DNA from: Yamagishiella unicocca
Taxonomy: Eukaryota > Chlorophyta > Chlorophyceae > Chlamydomonadales > Volvocaceae
NCBI GenBank assembly: GCA_003116995.1
Contig: BDSL01000152.1
Location: 62,001-126,000, forward strand
Reading direction: 5' to 3'
Length of the DNA stretch: 64,000 bases
Shown: in pieces, positions 31,201 through 43,431 of the stretch
Layout of the letters: each line of letters begins with the position of its first letter
Position numbering within the stretch: position 1 is the first letter of the stretch
Translations under genes and position numbers: made by a program
Notes under the pieces: generated by a model
Database searches by the model: none
The model's input: only the letters and a program-made list of their open reading frames with translations
Told to the model about the DNA's origin: nothing

Positions 31201-34180
31201 GCAAAAACACATACAAACACACACAAACACGCACAAACACGCACACACATACACACACACAAACGGACAGGCGCACAGCTCACCCTGACTGGCACACACG
31301 TGGCCTTGTTCGAGGATTGTGTTCGGCTAGCTGCCTGGCAGCGTTACGCATACCACCGTCTCCGGCCGCCTACGGAGTGCGCTGGGAGCTCATCTGCGTC
31401 ATCGCCCTCATTGCTCCCTGCCCTCCCGTGTGCTTTGCAGGCGCAACTTCGTAAGCTAAGCCACACAGCGCACAGCGGACTCCCTACCTTCCTGACCCCA
31501 ACTCCCATCCCCCCAACCTCACCCCCTCCCCGACGTATGTTCTAAACGGTTTTTTTCGGGCATCCACGGGTCTTCCTCGACCCCCCCCCTCCCCGGCACT
31601 GCGCAGGAGCTGCGCGCCCGGGACGCCCACATCATGGCGCTGGGCCAGCAGCAGCGCGACGGCCCCCCGCCAGCGCCGCCCACTCGCCCCACCACAGCCC
31701 TCCGGCCGCCCTCCCCGGCCTATTCCCCGCGACCCCTGGGCGCCGGCGGGCCGCGGGGCCGCCCAGCAGGCCAGGGAGCCACCCCCGCGGCCGGCGCCCC
31801 GCGGCAGCCGCGGCAGCCCTGGCCGCAGCCGGTGGACGTGTACGACGACCCCTCCGCGGTGGGAGGGGAGCCCGAGGCAGACGAGCTTGCTGAGTACGAG
31901 GCCGAGGAGCACGGGCCGTTGTTTGGAGTCGGGGGAGGGCGGGACCCGCTGTTCGAGCCCGCTTCAACGCTAGGCGCGCCCGCGGCGGCGCCTTCTCGCG
32001 CCAGCCGGCGGCCCTGGTCCACTGGCTCCGGTCAGGGCCCCGGTGCGACCGCAGCCGGCCGCAGCGCCCGACTGGCCGCCACCGGGCCGAGCGCGCTGCT
32101 GCGCACTTCCCTGCTCACTCAGCCGCTTCTTCACGCCAGGGCTGCGGCTGCCACCGCGCCGCCGCCGCCTCCTTCCGACAGCGTCGACATGTGGACCAAC
32201 AGCCCGCGGCCGGTCGCAACACCAGCGGCTGCTCGCGCCGCTGCCCCGCTGCCCGCCGAGGAGTCGTCGGAGTGGCCGCAGGAGCCGGGCTGGGGGCTGC
32301 CGGCAGCGGAGGAGGAGCTGGCGGCCGCTGGAGGGCCGCCGCACGACGGCGGCGGCGCGGCAGCGTCGGCGCGGCTGCACGCCACCGAGGAAGACGCGCA
32401 GCGGGAGGAGGAGTTCCAGCGCCGCCGCTGGTCCATCCTGGGTCTGGACACGGCGGCGTCCAGCGACCCCTCCTCCGCCATCGCTTCCTGGCTGCCGCAG
32501 CCGCCGGTGCAGCCGGAGGGTCCCGCGGGCGGGACGTGGACCGACCCGCGGGTCAGTGGCTTGTTGAGCGGCGTCCGCGCGACGGACGCGGCGACCGCGG
32601 CTCCGGCGGGTAGCGGCGGCGCTGGACCCGCCGCACAGGCACTGCAGCGCCAGCGGACACAGCAACCGCAGCCCCGACATCACCCACAACATCAAGCGCA
32701 CCAACCACAAGCGCACCAACCACAAGCGCAACAGCAACAAGCGCAACAGCAACAAGCGCAACAACAGCCGCAACAGCCGCAACAGCAACAGCAGCAGCAG
32801 TTGCAGGGGCGCCCGCAGCACCAGCCGCAAGAACGATTGCGGTACGGCGCGCCGGGGGATAGCGGTCCTCTTGCGGACAGCTCCGGCCCTGGAGAGAGGC
32901 TGCTGCGGCACTGCAGCAGCGACGTCATGGACCGCACCCTGCACGCCGCCGGTGAGCGCCTGGCACAGCTCTCGCCGCAGCAGGCCCAGGCGCCTCAGCG
33001 GCAGCAGCAGCCCCTGCAGCAGCAGCAGCTGAGGCTGCGGCATCACCGCGCATCTACCGACCCCGGCGGCGCAGAGGCCGGCAGCAGCGGCGGTGCCGCT
33101 GCTGATGCTGACGCAGCAGCTGCCGCCGCCGCCGCAGCGGCTGCGGCCCAGGCTCAGCTGCCGGACCTCACGGCCGGCATCGTCGGCACGCTGACGAGCC
33201 TGCGTGAGGCGCTGCGGGCGCACCACCAGACCCCGCCGCCGCCGCCACACCAGAGGCTGGACGCGCAGGCGGCGCGCAGCGCGCCCGCAGCGCCATCAGC
33301 GGCGGCGCCTTCAGGCTCGGCCACGGGTAGCGGCGGTGGGTTTGGCAGTAGTGGCGGCGGCGCCACTGCTCGGGGCTCGGGCGCTGGGCTCGTGGGCACC
33401 CCCGCCGCGCACCGCACGGTGACGCTCCGGCCAGCGCCGTACACCCGCTCCCTCACGTCGGCGGACTGGGCTGCGGCGGCCGGCGACGGCAGCAGCGGCG
33501 GCGGCGACCTGGCGGAGGTGACGCTGCGCGATTTGCTGACCGCCTCCAGGCCGACACCGACACCGCCGCTGGCAGGGGCGGAGGCCGTGGTGTCGCAGCC
33601 GCCTGGCTGGATGCGGACGCGGCAGCCTGGTGGCGCTGAGCCGCGTTGGTCTACCGGGAGCGGCGCAAGCGAGGGCGCCCCCGCCGCCTCCGCAGCAGCG
33701 CTCCTATCCCGCAGCCTGACGTCCCTGGTGGGCAATACCAATACCGCCGCTGCCGCTTCGGGCGACCCCACCGGCTCCACGGCGGCGGCGCCGCCGGCGT
33801 CACGGAACGGCACCGCCGCCGCCGCCGCCACGCCGTCCAGCATCGTGGCGTGGCTGCGGGCCATGTCGCCACCCGGCGGGGGTGGCGACAGCGGCCCCGA
33901 CGTGTGCCTGCTCCGCAGGAGCAACGCGGGCGGTGACGCCCGCGCCGCAGCCGCCTGGGGGCGCCCGACAGCCGCCACGCAGCGTGCTGGCGCTGTTGGT
34001 GGTCCGGAGCGGAGCCACGAGCTGTATACCCGCATCGGTGCGCACGTGGCCTCAGTGGTGGAGGAGGACCTGGCGGCAGCAGCCACCCTGCAGAGGGCCG
34101 GCTGGTCCGGCAGGGGGCCCCGGCGGACAACGCTGGACGATGACGACGGCGCGAGCACTATTGACGGTGACGCGTACTAG
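10293..34180 (+). CDS. Giant LRR + hendecad coiled-coil + Sfi1-repeat protein (about 29 exons, about 4,600 aa)
   Basis: Exons with matching phase: 10293-10727, 10903-11139, 11636-11826, 12139-12289, 12514-12687, 13167-13283, 13637-13911, 14314-15031 (or 15130), 15203-15266, 15499-17661, 18190-18449, 18586-19527, 19865-20581, 20847-21032, 21454-21573, 21777-21854, 21947-24495, 24874-25131, 25448-25670, 25899-26026, 26599-26784, 27214-27427, 27864-28097, about 28578-28731, 29289-29390, 29757-29855, 30292-30408, 30816-30992, 31607-34180 (TAG). Exons 3-4 encode LRRs ([18 protein letters not shown], then [14 protein letters not shown]). Exons 8-13 are mostly disordered. Exon 17 is a long coiled coil. 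Exons 18-23 carry about ten Sfi1-type Trp repeats ([33 protein letters not shown]). Four short exons are coiled coil and the last exon is a Gln/Ala/Ser-rich tail. Sfi1 repeats bind centrin, and LRR plus coiled-coil proteins such as VFL1/LRRCC1 and centriolin sit at centrioles, so a basal-body or fibre role is inferred. One join (exon 23 to 24) is unresolved. Confidence 0.72.
11636..12289 (+). other. Leucine-rich-repeat block of the giant protein (exons 3-4)
   Basis: The two exons join in phase (a split Arg codon) and encode about 114 residues: [58 protein letters not shown], then [17 protein letters not shown]. The last piece is the typical capping end of SDS22-like LRRs of centrosomal and axonemal proteins (LxxLxxLDG). 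About three repeats are visible; an upstream repeat may be missing or spliced differently. Confidence 0.75.
12811..12865 (+). repeat. Dispersed intronic repeat family A, copy 2
   Basis: Carries gaaaacccgtgttcgaagga, aaaacca and acatacgtttggagatgc, colinear with copy 1. It is in the intron between exons 5 and 6 of the giant gene, sense orientation. Confidence 0.7.
16550..16840 (+). repeat. Internal duplication carrying an RSSWxGPL and a VDLYPxxQQ motif
   Basis: Within the disordered exon 10 two consecutive units of about 48 residues repeat the order RSSW(T/S)GPL, a Tyr-containing linker, GSGxG, then (F/M)VDLYP(S/A)(V/M)QQ. Related SYAELYQQQ and YTDLYLQQQ motifs sit in exon 1, about 1.3 thousand residues N-terminal in the model. 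Confidence 0.75.
17620..17800 (+). repeat. Duplicated splice-donor segment at the end of exon 10
   Basis: The exon end and donor (ggtgacgcat, then tggtccctg followed by gtgagtggga at 17662) are repeated about 118 bp downstream (ggtgacgcat, then tggtccctgg followed by gtgagtggga at 17780), separated by gggatgcagcat repeats. Only the first donor keeps the frame open into exon 11; the stop at 17736-17738 precedes the second. Confidence 0.7.
18071..18140 (+). repeat. Dispersed intronic repeat family C, copy 3 (sense, upstream of a 3' splice site)
   Basis: Reads tttctgccctccgtttcc, tatgtcgtgtaac (duplicated), cgggtgggtcttctcgct. It ends 49 nt upstream of the acceptor at 18,189 in the giant gene. 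Same orientation relative to transcription as the two copies in the minus-strand gene. Confidence 0.7.
22510..23900 (+). repeat. Hendecad coiled-coil super-repeat (44- or 55-residue units) in exon 17
   Basis: Ten consecutive protein units, each ending in a QPEA-like break, are 44 or 55 residues long, i.e. four or five 11-residue blocks of the form xxLRxEHAxQL ([44 protein letters not shown]). At DNA level this is a 132-bp repeat with 33-bp sub-repeats. Eleven-residue periodicity is characteristic of right-handed hendecad coiled coils. It is followed by a conventional Gln/Arg/Glu-rich coiled coil to 24,495. Confidence 0.85.
25215..25292. repeat. CAC/CAT trinucleotide repeat, intronic
   Basis: Runs of caccaccatcaccacc and accaccattaccacc in the intron between exons 18 and 19 of the giant gene. 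Confidence 0.8.
26300..26565. repeat. Minisatellite of ccctggcccccgacccctgg type, intronic
   Basis: Degenerate and higher-order tandem units (cccctgaccc, ggcccccgac) fill the intron between exons 20 and 21 of the giant gene. At least two longer blocks repeat: the one starting ccccccgaatcccgaccc and the one starting ccccccgaattccgaccc. Confidence 0.75.
27440..27550. repeat. 15-bp minisatellite (gggagggcaagaggg), intronic
   Basis: About seven units of gagggcaagaggggg immediately downstream of the exon 22 donor in the giant gene. Confidence 0.8.
29164..29190 (+). repeat. Dispersed intronic repeat family B, copy 2
   Basis: ccatccacgggtcttcctcg followed by aaacccc, in the intron about 100 nt upstream of exon 25 of the giant gene. 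Confidence 0.7.
29512..29598. repeat. 27-bp repeat (gaagagggtggcaccggcgc), three copies, intronic
   Basis: Three near-perfect direct repeats of a unit beginning gaagagggtggcaccggcgc in the intron between exons 25 and 26 of the giant gene. Confidence 0.85.
30451..30530 (+). repeat. Dispersed intronic repeat family A, copy 3
   Basis: Carries accgtgtacgga, aacgtttagaacagacgttt, cgagacgcatgttggac and gtttgaggaa, colinear with copies 1 and 2. Intron between exons 27 and 28 of the giant gene. A partial reverse-oriented relative (gacgtatgttctaaacggtt) lies at 31,531-31,555. Confidence 0.7.
31048..31264. repeat. CA-rich satellite (acacgcaaaaacacacacaa), intronic
   Basis: About 215 bp of acac/aaac-type repeat with acacgcaaa sub-units, inside the 614-bp intron between exons 28 and 29. 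The flanking exons join in phase across it. Confidence 0.9.
31560..31580 (+). repeat. Dispersed intronic repeat family B, copy 3
   Basis: gcatccacgggtcttcctcg followed by accccc, 26 nt upstream of the acceptor of the last exon of the giant gene. Confidence 0.7.
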
Positions 34181-34564
34181 CATCAGTATACGGTATCATT
34201 ATGGTTGGTTGATGTTCGTGAAAGGGGGTCGGAGCGGCGTTGGTTTTGGGTGGTGGCTGGCTGGCTGGGACGGAATGGGCGCATCGTGGGGTCATCGGAG
34301 CACCCGGTGTAGGGTGGGTGCGGGGCGGCGCATGGCGCAGTAGCAGGGCCCGCACGTGTGGCTGCCGGTCTATGGGGAGGGCAGAATTGGGCAAAGGCGG
34401 ATGGGTTGGGGGCGCGGCAACGCCGTACATTGGTACATATTGTCGGACGCAAAGACGTTTTTGGTATAGGACGGGTACCAGTAGCCTCCGGGTTCATCCT
34501 CCGCCTTGATCCTCCGCCTTCATCCGCAGACCACATCGTCGCAGCTGTGCGTGTGGTGAGAACA

Positions 34565-34729
34565 TGTAATAAGGATCTTTGCGAGATGGGGAGGGGAGGC
34601 TTCCATTCTGCAATTACCTTCCCAACGAGAACCAAAACAACCAAGGCGCATCGCCGTAGGCTGCAGGCAGCACAGGTTGCAGGGACCCAACGAATACCTA
34701 AGGGTAGGTACTTGCGAGCACAAGTGTAA
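34565..34729 (+). terminator. Candidate polyadenylation signals (TGTAA) of the giant gene
   Basis: TGTAA, the chlorophycean polyadenylation motif, occurs at 34,565-34,569 and 34,725-34,729, i.e. 385 and 545 nt after the stop at 34,178-34,180. Which one is used cannot be seen. Confidence 0.4.
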
Positions 34730-35919
34730 CAGAGAAAGGATAAACACAGACGAAAGAGCCTTCTGCGCGCTGGCAGGGAACACGCCAGCTGAATGCAGGG
34801 CCAGGTGACCACCGCAACCCGCCCGACCTACCATCTTCCTGTTTTGAGCTTCGGCGGTGGCCAGGTCAGCACCACGTGCACAATGAATCCCGCCCAGCGT
34901 CGTATTGGCAGCGCCATGGGTGCGCTGAATAGAGTTTGCGTCAATTTCGGGTTAAGAGGTAGGAATCCAGAGCGGCTAAGTGTCGCTCGCCTGTAGGGGG
35001 TCCCAGTGAGGTAAACCGCCTTACTGGCCGTTTCCTTGCCTTAGCCGCGGGTGCCGGTGCGGGGCGGCGCGTTTCCCCTGCGCGCCATTCCGTTGCCTTT
35101 GGTATGGGCTGTATGTTCTGCAATAGGCACGGGGTAGGTATCGGTTTTCCTAAAGGTGTTCTTCGTTTTGCCTCGTCCTTTAGTGGCCTGACATGACCTT
35201 TTGTCTCCGCGCGTCTCTAGGGTTTGCGAGGGTCTGTGCCGTCGGCCCACAATAACACAATTTGGTTATGACGGCATGATGATCCCCTCTCTCCTCATAA
35301 GCACACGCCTTGAGTGGTATGGTACGTGACAACTTTCTGGGGCTCTTACGGGGCGCATGGACAGCCCATTTACCAGCATCACAACTAACATGTCAAGTGC
35401 ATGACTAGCGAAGCGAGGCGCATTGCACGGGCTCGACACGATGGGGTTGCAGCTTTCAATCCCGACCGAGATTGAAAGCTGCATTCCGATTCCTCAGCCT
35501 AAGGAATCACGCCACCAGACGCACATTGAGCCTTGACCTGGCTGGCACACGAATCACAGGTGGACAGGTACACCCCGTGACAAGATGACACCCGAATTAC
35601 ATCTCACGCGCCGAATTAAGAGGCTCCTTGAAGGGTTTTGAAAGTTGTCATCAGGAAAGCTCGTAAGCCGCTATACGAAGGCCTTGGGAGCCTTAAGAGC
35701 CCGTTAAGCCACACTTCTATTTACTTAGGACTCTATGGCGATATATCGTTACTAGGTATGCATCGGGTGTTCAAACGAACACTTGGCCCAACAGCCAACA
35801 CTATACTTGGGCACCACAAGGACTACGTTTCCCTTTGCAATAAACCTCAGTAGATATGTCGCTAGGAACACTTCTTCGTTAAGCTATTTCCGGGCGCCGG
35901 ATATGGGTTTATACGCCCA
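34730..35919. other. Intergenic region, no gene seen
   Basis: The 1.2 kb upstream of the next gene become progressively more AT-rich than the left 34 kb. No splice-coherent coding exon, tRNA or rRNA was found. Apart from the perfect inverted repeat at 35,448-35,483 it is unremarkable. The last 200-300 bp are presumably promoter and leader of the gene starting at 35,920. Confidence 0.4.
35448..35483. repeat. Perfect inverted repeat / hairpin, 14-bp arms, 8-nt loop
   Basis: Arms tgcagctttcaatc (35,448-35,461) and gattgaaagctgca (35,470-35,483) are exact reverse complements around the loop ccgaccga. No U-tract follows. It could be a recombination or transposon-end feature or a transcript hairpin; nothing in the context decides. 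Confidence 0.85.
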
Positions 35920-40196
<4,277 letters not shown>

Positions 40197-41168
40197 GCTA
40201 GCCAGATGCTGGATGGTGCATTTCGGCGGACGGCGGACCTGCGCTTTACGTGCAGTGCGATGGAGTGCCCGCCGTGTTGAGGACGGCGGGTGCTTTTTGC
40301 GCGGCCTTGTTGGAAAATGCGGATGTGTTCCGGTGGACAGTGGGCCAGTGCTTCATGCACTCGGTGGTGATGAGTGCCCGCTGTGGGGCCCTGTTGTGGA
40401 CGGCAGGGTGCATTACAGTTACCTCGCTTCAGGCACGGTTCTTAGGCCAGCTGAGTGGGGTCATTTGGGTAGACCGTACGCTATGGGTTCTTAGGTGTTC
40501 CACCCCCGAGGATAAAAGTACATGATACGAGGGTTCGGTACATGCTGACATCATTTGTTAAACCAGTTGTTGGGCTGAGCCAAGCGCTAGTTCAACCCGG
40601 TCAACCGGCCATTGGCATGCAATCCATCATTCTAGGAGCGCGCTATCCGGGCAATAGTAACGTGCAAATAATGATATAGATTGGAACCTGTATGCGTATG
40701 TGTGGGCGCACACGTATTTCACAGCCAGCGACGGCCGGTCCGGTCGACCGTACCGGACGTTTCTGAACACACTCCTGCTCACGATTATTTTCAATCATCT
40801 CCACTTTGAAAATGTCGAAGACATCAGGAGACCGGTCAGGTCGTCATTGCAACACCTCACACAGCTAGCTCCTTGCGTTTGGAACCGTTACCACCCCTAG
40901 CAACATCACCCTCTACGCCTCAAGAAGGCATCACGAAAAAGGAGCACGCTGGACGGTGCGTTCGTTATTCTGACGCCTTAGTGCCGTGTTTACAGTATGT
41001 GGAAGCCTCTGGGAAGGCCCAGACTGCCGCAGGCCGACAGCAGTAAAGTTATGCATGCTATACCTTATATGCCAATCCTGTATTTACGGGCCGAGGCAGG
41101 CTAGAGCGACATTCATTGGTCTAGTGGGAATGCTTCGTTTGCGGCATCGGACGTCATACGGCGGCACT

Positions 41169-41185
41169 GAATCGCGACGCGATTC
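41169..41185. repeat. Perfect palindrome in the array unit (8-bp arms)
   Basis: gaatcgcg, a single central a, then cgcgattc; recurs in each copy at +2,981-bp steps. Possible protein-binding or recombination site; function unknown. Confidence 0.75.
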
Positions 41186-41558
41186 CCAATGCGTCCTTGA
41201 TGACAGGCAGGCTTGCTTCCCTTCTGCTTGAGGAGCCCGCTGTCTAAGACGTTAAGTGTTCCTGGGATGGAGAACGCATTTTTGGAAAGCCCGTAAGCGG
41301 GAGAGATATGGCAGGATGGAGATGTTTAAGCTTGAAGACGACTCCTGAGGATACACCGGGGTAGACTGTACCAGTTGAGCTGCGCGCAGAGCACGCTGGT
41401 CACAATATGAGCGAGTACGACACCCTCCCGCGCATAAGGCGCAAGCCCGTGCGCTTCCTGGCAGGTACACGTGGAAAGAATTGAACACGTATCACTGTTA
41501 CCCTTGTACGGGGGACTCGATGCGCAAGAAGCGTGCAACAGCTAAGCTTGCGCGATTG

Positions 41559-41568
41559 CATAAAAGGC
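41559..41568 (+). promoter_or_regulatory. Candidate TATA box of the glycine-zipper gene (same place in every copy)
   Basis: gcataaaagg, about 160 bp upstream of the candidate 5'-leader intron. Repeated at +2,981-bp intervals. Prediction only. Confidence 0.35.
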
Positions 41569-41725
41569 AACAAAGGGCGCAAGGTCGAACCTAAATCGTC
41601 CCCTCGCGGCCTTAACCGTTTTGACATCCTCGAACAGACGACCTCGTCTCCTCGTGGCCCGGATACATCTTTTCGCAATAATCCGCTCATAAGCGCCTTG
41701 GTCACGGCCAACACTCACAAGCAAG

Positions 41726-41860
41726 GTGAGGGCTCGCCCTGGTGTCAACCGCCGGGATGCGGTTTATACGACAATAAGCCGCCCTTGCGCTACTCCAGCC
41801 GTCTTCTGCAGCTGATATGGCATATTTAATCTCTCACAACATCAATCCTTCACCTCGCAG
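41726..41860 (+). other. Candidate 5'-leader intron of the glycine-zipper gene (same in every copy)
   Basis: Donor gcaag then gtgagg at 41,726 and acceptor tcacctcgcag ending at 41,860, five bases before the ATG at 41,866. Removing these 135 bp leaves acacaATGG as the start context. Equivalent sites exist in all copies. Confidence 0.45.
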
Positions 41861-41865
41861 ACACA

Positions 41866-42381
41866 ATGGGCTGGTGGGATGTATTTGAGAGCATCCCGGT
41901 AGTGGGCTACGTGAACTCGGCGGTCTACGCGATCCAAGGTGACACTGACGGCGCGCGGCGCGCGGCCGCCAAGTCCACTGGTGCAATCGTGTCAACACTG
42001 GCGCCCATTGGCGGTGGCGCTGCCGGCTTGTTGGTGGGGGGCCCCGCGGGCGCAGTACTTGGTGCCACCGCTGCGGGCTCGGCGGGCGCGGCCGCGGGCC
42101 TGGCAATCACGAACGCAATCGGCTCCACGATCAGCGATGAAAAGGTGCGCGACGAAACGATCAACAGCAATGGCACGGCCTATGGCGTCGCTGCGGGGCT
42201 GGGTGCGATTGGTGGTGCGTTTGGTGGCCTGGGTGGGCCCGTGGCGGAAGGCGTGGCTGCCTCAGTTGCAGCGGGTGCAGGCCGCACTATTGCGGAGCAG
42301 GGCATCACGTTTGGACTGCCCACATTGTTTGGCACGCTTCCTGGTGTAATCATCAGCGCAACAGGCGCTACCAGGTCGTAG
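41866..42381 (+). CDS. 171-aa glycine-zipper hydrophobic protein, copy 1
   Basis: The family is not recognised. A single exon with an ATG in good context encodes an amphipathic N-terminus (MGWWDVFESIPVVGYV), a short charged stretch (GDTDGARRAAAKS), then two long Gly/Ala-rich hydrophobic tracts with GxxxG and GxxxA spacing (IGGGAAGLLVGGPAGAVLGA; AAGLGAIGGAFGGLGGPVAE). The tracts are separated by a polar segment (SDEKVRDETINSNG), and the protein ends in ISATGATRS. Such glycine zippers mediate membrane insertion or helix packing and self-assembly in many unrelated proteins; membrane association is inferred, not shown. A TGTAA signal at 42,658-42,662 lies 277 nt past the stop. This is the only convincing coding region in the repeat unit. 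Confidence 0.7.
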   Translation: MGWWDVFESIPVVGYVNSAVYAIQGDTDGARRAAAKSTGAIVSTLAPIGGGAAGLLVGGPAGAVLGATAAGSAGAAAGLAITNAIGSTISDEKVRDETINSNGTAYGVAAGLGAIGGAFGGLGGPVAEGVAASVAAGAGRTIAEQGITFGLPTLFGTLPGVIISATGATRS

Positions 42382-42657
42382 TAGATTGGCTGCAGTAAGC
42401 TGCTGAGAACTTTCAGCTCGCCTCGCAATTTGGCTTTTTCGACCGCATTGTCTCCACCTAACTTTGACCCTGTATGCGCGTAAGGGTTGTACGGATTGTG
42501 AATGCTGCCTGCCGCTGGATGCATGGATGAAGTTAGCTGTTGCTGAACGGAGGCATCACTGCCGCAAGAGCGTCCGCGTCGATGCTCTCAGGTCCATATA
42601 CGGGGCTGCATCAGCAGACATGGATATTAATGGATCGATAGCGAAGTATGCATCCTT

Positions 42658-42662
42658 TGTAA
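42658..42662 (+). terminator. Candidate polyadenylation signal TGTAA of the glycine-zipper gene
   Basis: The chlorophycean TGTAA motif in catcctttgtaaaaaatg. The point where copy 5 and copies 1-4 acquire different downstream sequence lies about 25 nt further on. Present in each copy. Confidence 0.45.
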
Positions 42663-42689
42663 AAAATGTTCAAGTAAGGACCTCGCACC

Positions 42690-43431
42690 CCTCAGAATGC
42701 GAATTTTGCAAGGGAGTTGGAAACGCGGAAGCGCAACCAGGCCTGCCGGATGGGCCAGACCACGACACATGATCCGCGAGAGAACTCACCCTCGCCAGCC
42801 GGGAGAAGGCAATTGCTAAAAACGGCCAAATCAACACACGGAGAAGGCAGCACGCACAACTCAAGGCACGGGAAAGGAACGAAAGCGTGTCCAGAAACAG
42901 GGGCCACCTGCACCAAGCCCACAGCGAGTCGTGAGCTAGAGCCCGGGACCCGACAGACACGGGGCCCTGGCCCCCAAACCCGAAGCCAACCCCAAACCGC
43001 ACCCAAATCAACCGTCGGGCAGCCCCTCAGCACCCGGGCGGCCGGGGATTACCACCTCCCGCGCCATGGAGGCGGCGAGGAAGGGGGATCGGCCGGGACA
43101 GTCGCCTACCCACAGTGGGCCAACCACAGGGGGCCAACCCCATCTCGGCCAAAACACGGAGGTGGGGCCCAGAAGTCGGCCGTCACGGCTGCACACACCC
43201 GCACCAGCGGCATGAGACCCCGGGGGCCCCAGCCTGCACCCGAAATAGGAAACTGAACCCCAAGCTCCAAGCGGCCTCGGGGCCACCCAGCAGGCCAGGG
43301 AGCCACCCCCGCGGCCGGGGCCCCCAGGCAGCCGCGGTAGCCCTGGCCGCAGCCGGCGAACGTGGCCGCAGCCGGCGGACTCAATTACGCGCCGTCGCAA
43401 TCAGGTATGCACCGGCTGCTCAAATTAACAA
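42690..43431. other. GC-rich, gene-poor 3' block of the array unit, with a segment matching the giant gene's last exon
   Basis: Composition shifts from moderate GC in the gene part to a GC-rich, C/A-skewed block resembling the 3' region of the LINE remnant further right. No splice-coherent gene was found; the 179-aa plus-strand and 113- or 130-aa minus-strand frames look non-coding. Its last part (43,274-43,363) is about 90% identical to 31,751-31,840 in exon 29 of the giant gene. Repeated in copies 2-4, absent from copy 5. Confidence 0.6.

Larger units (their letters stand above)
40517..43431 (+). repeat. Array unit, copy 1 (diverged left end)
   Basis: About 2,915 bp. From about 40,715 on it matches the other copies, but its first 200 bp are only similar (shared blocks gagggttcggtacat, agttcaaccc, ggagcgcgctatccggg) with several indels. 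It also lacks a block (around tatttactattttcaccag) present in copies 2-5. Confidence 0.85.

Noticed and set aside
31441..31450. Micro-exon GCGCAACTTC between exons 28 and 29 of the giant gene
   Set aside because: It has acceptor- and donor-like neighbours but its 10 nt would break the phase that exons 28 and 29 keep when joined directly.
42717..43256. 179-aa plus-strand frame and 113-/130-aa minus-strand frames in each array unit's GC-rich block
   Set aside because: Low-complexity, no motifs, no splice signals or coding-like composition, and missing from copy 5. Best treated as non-coding or element-derived.
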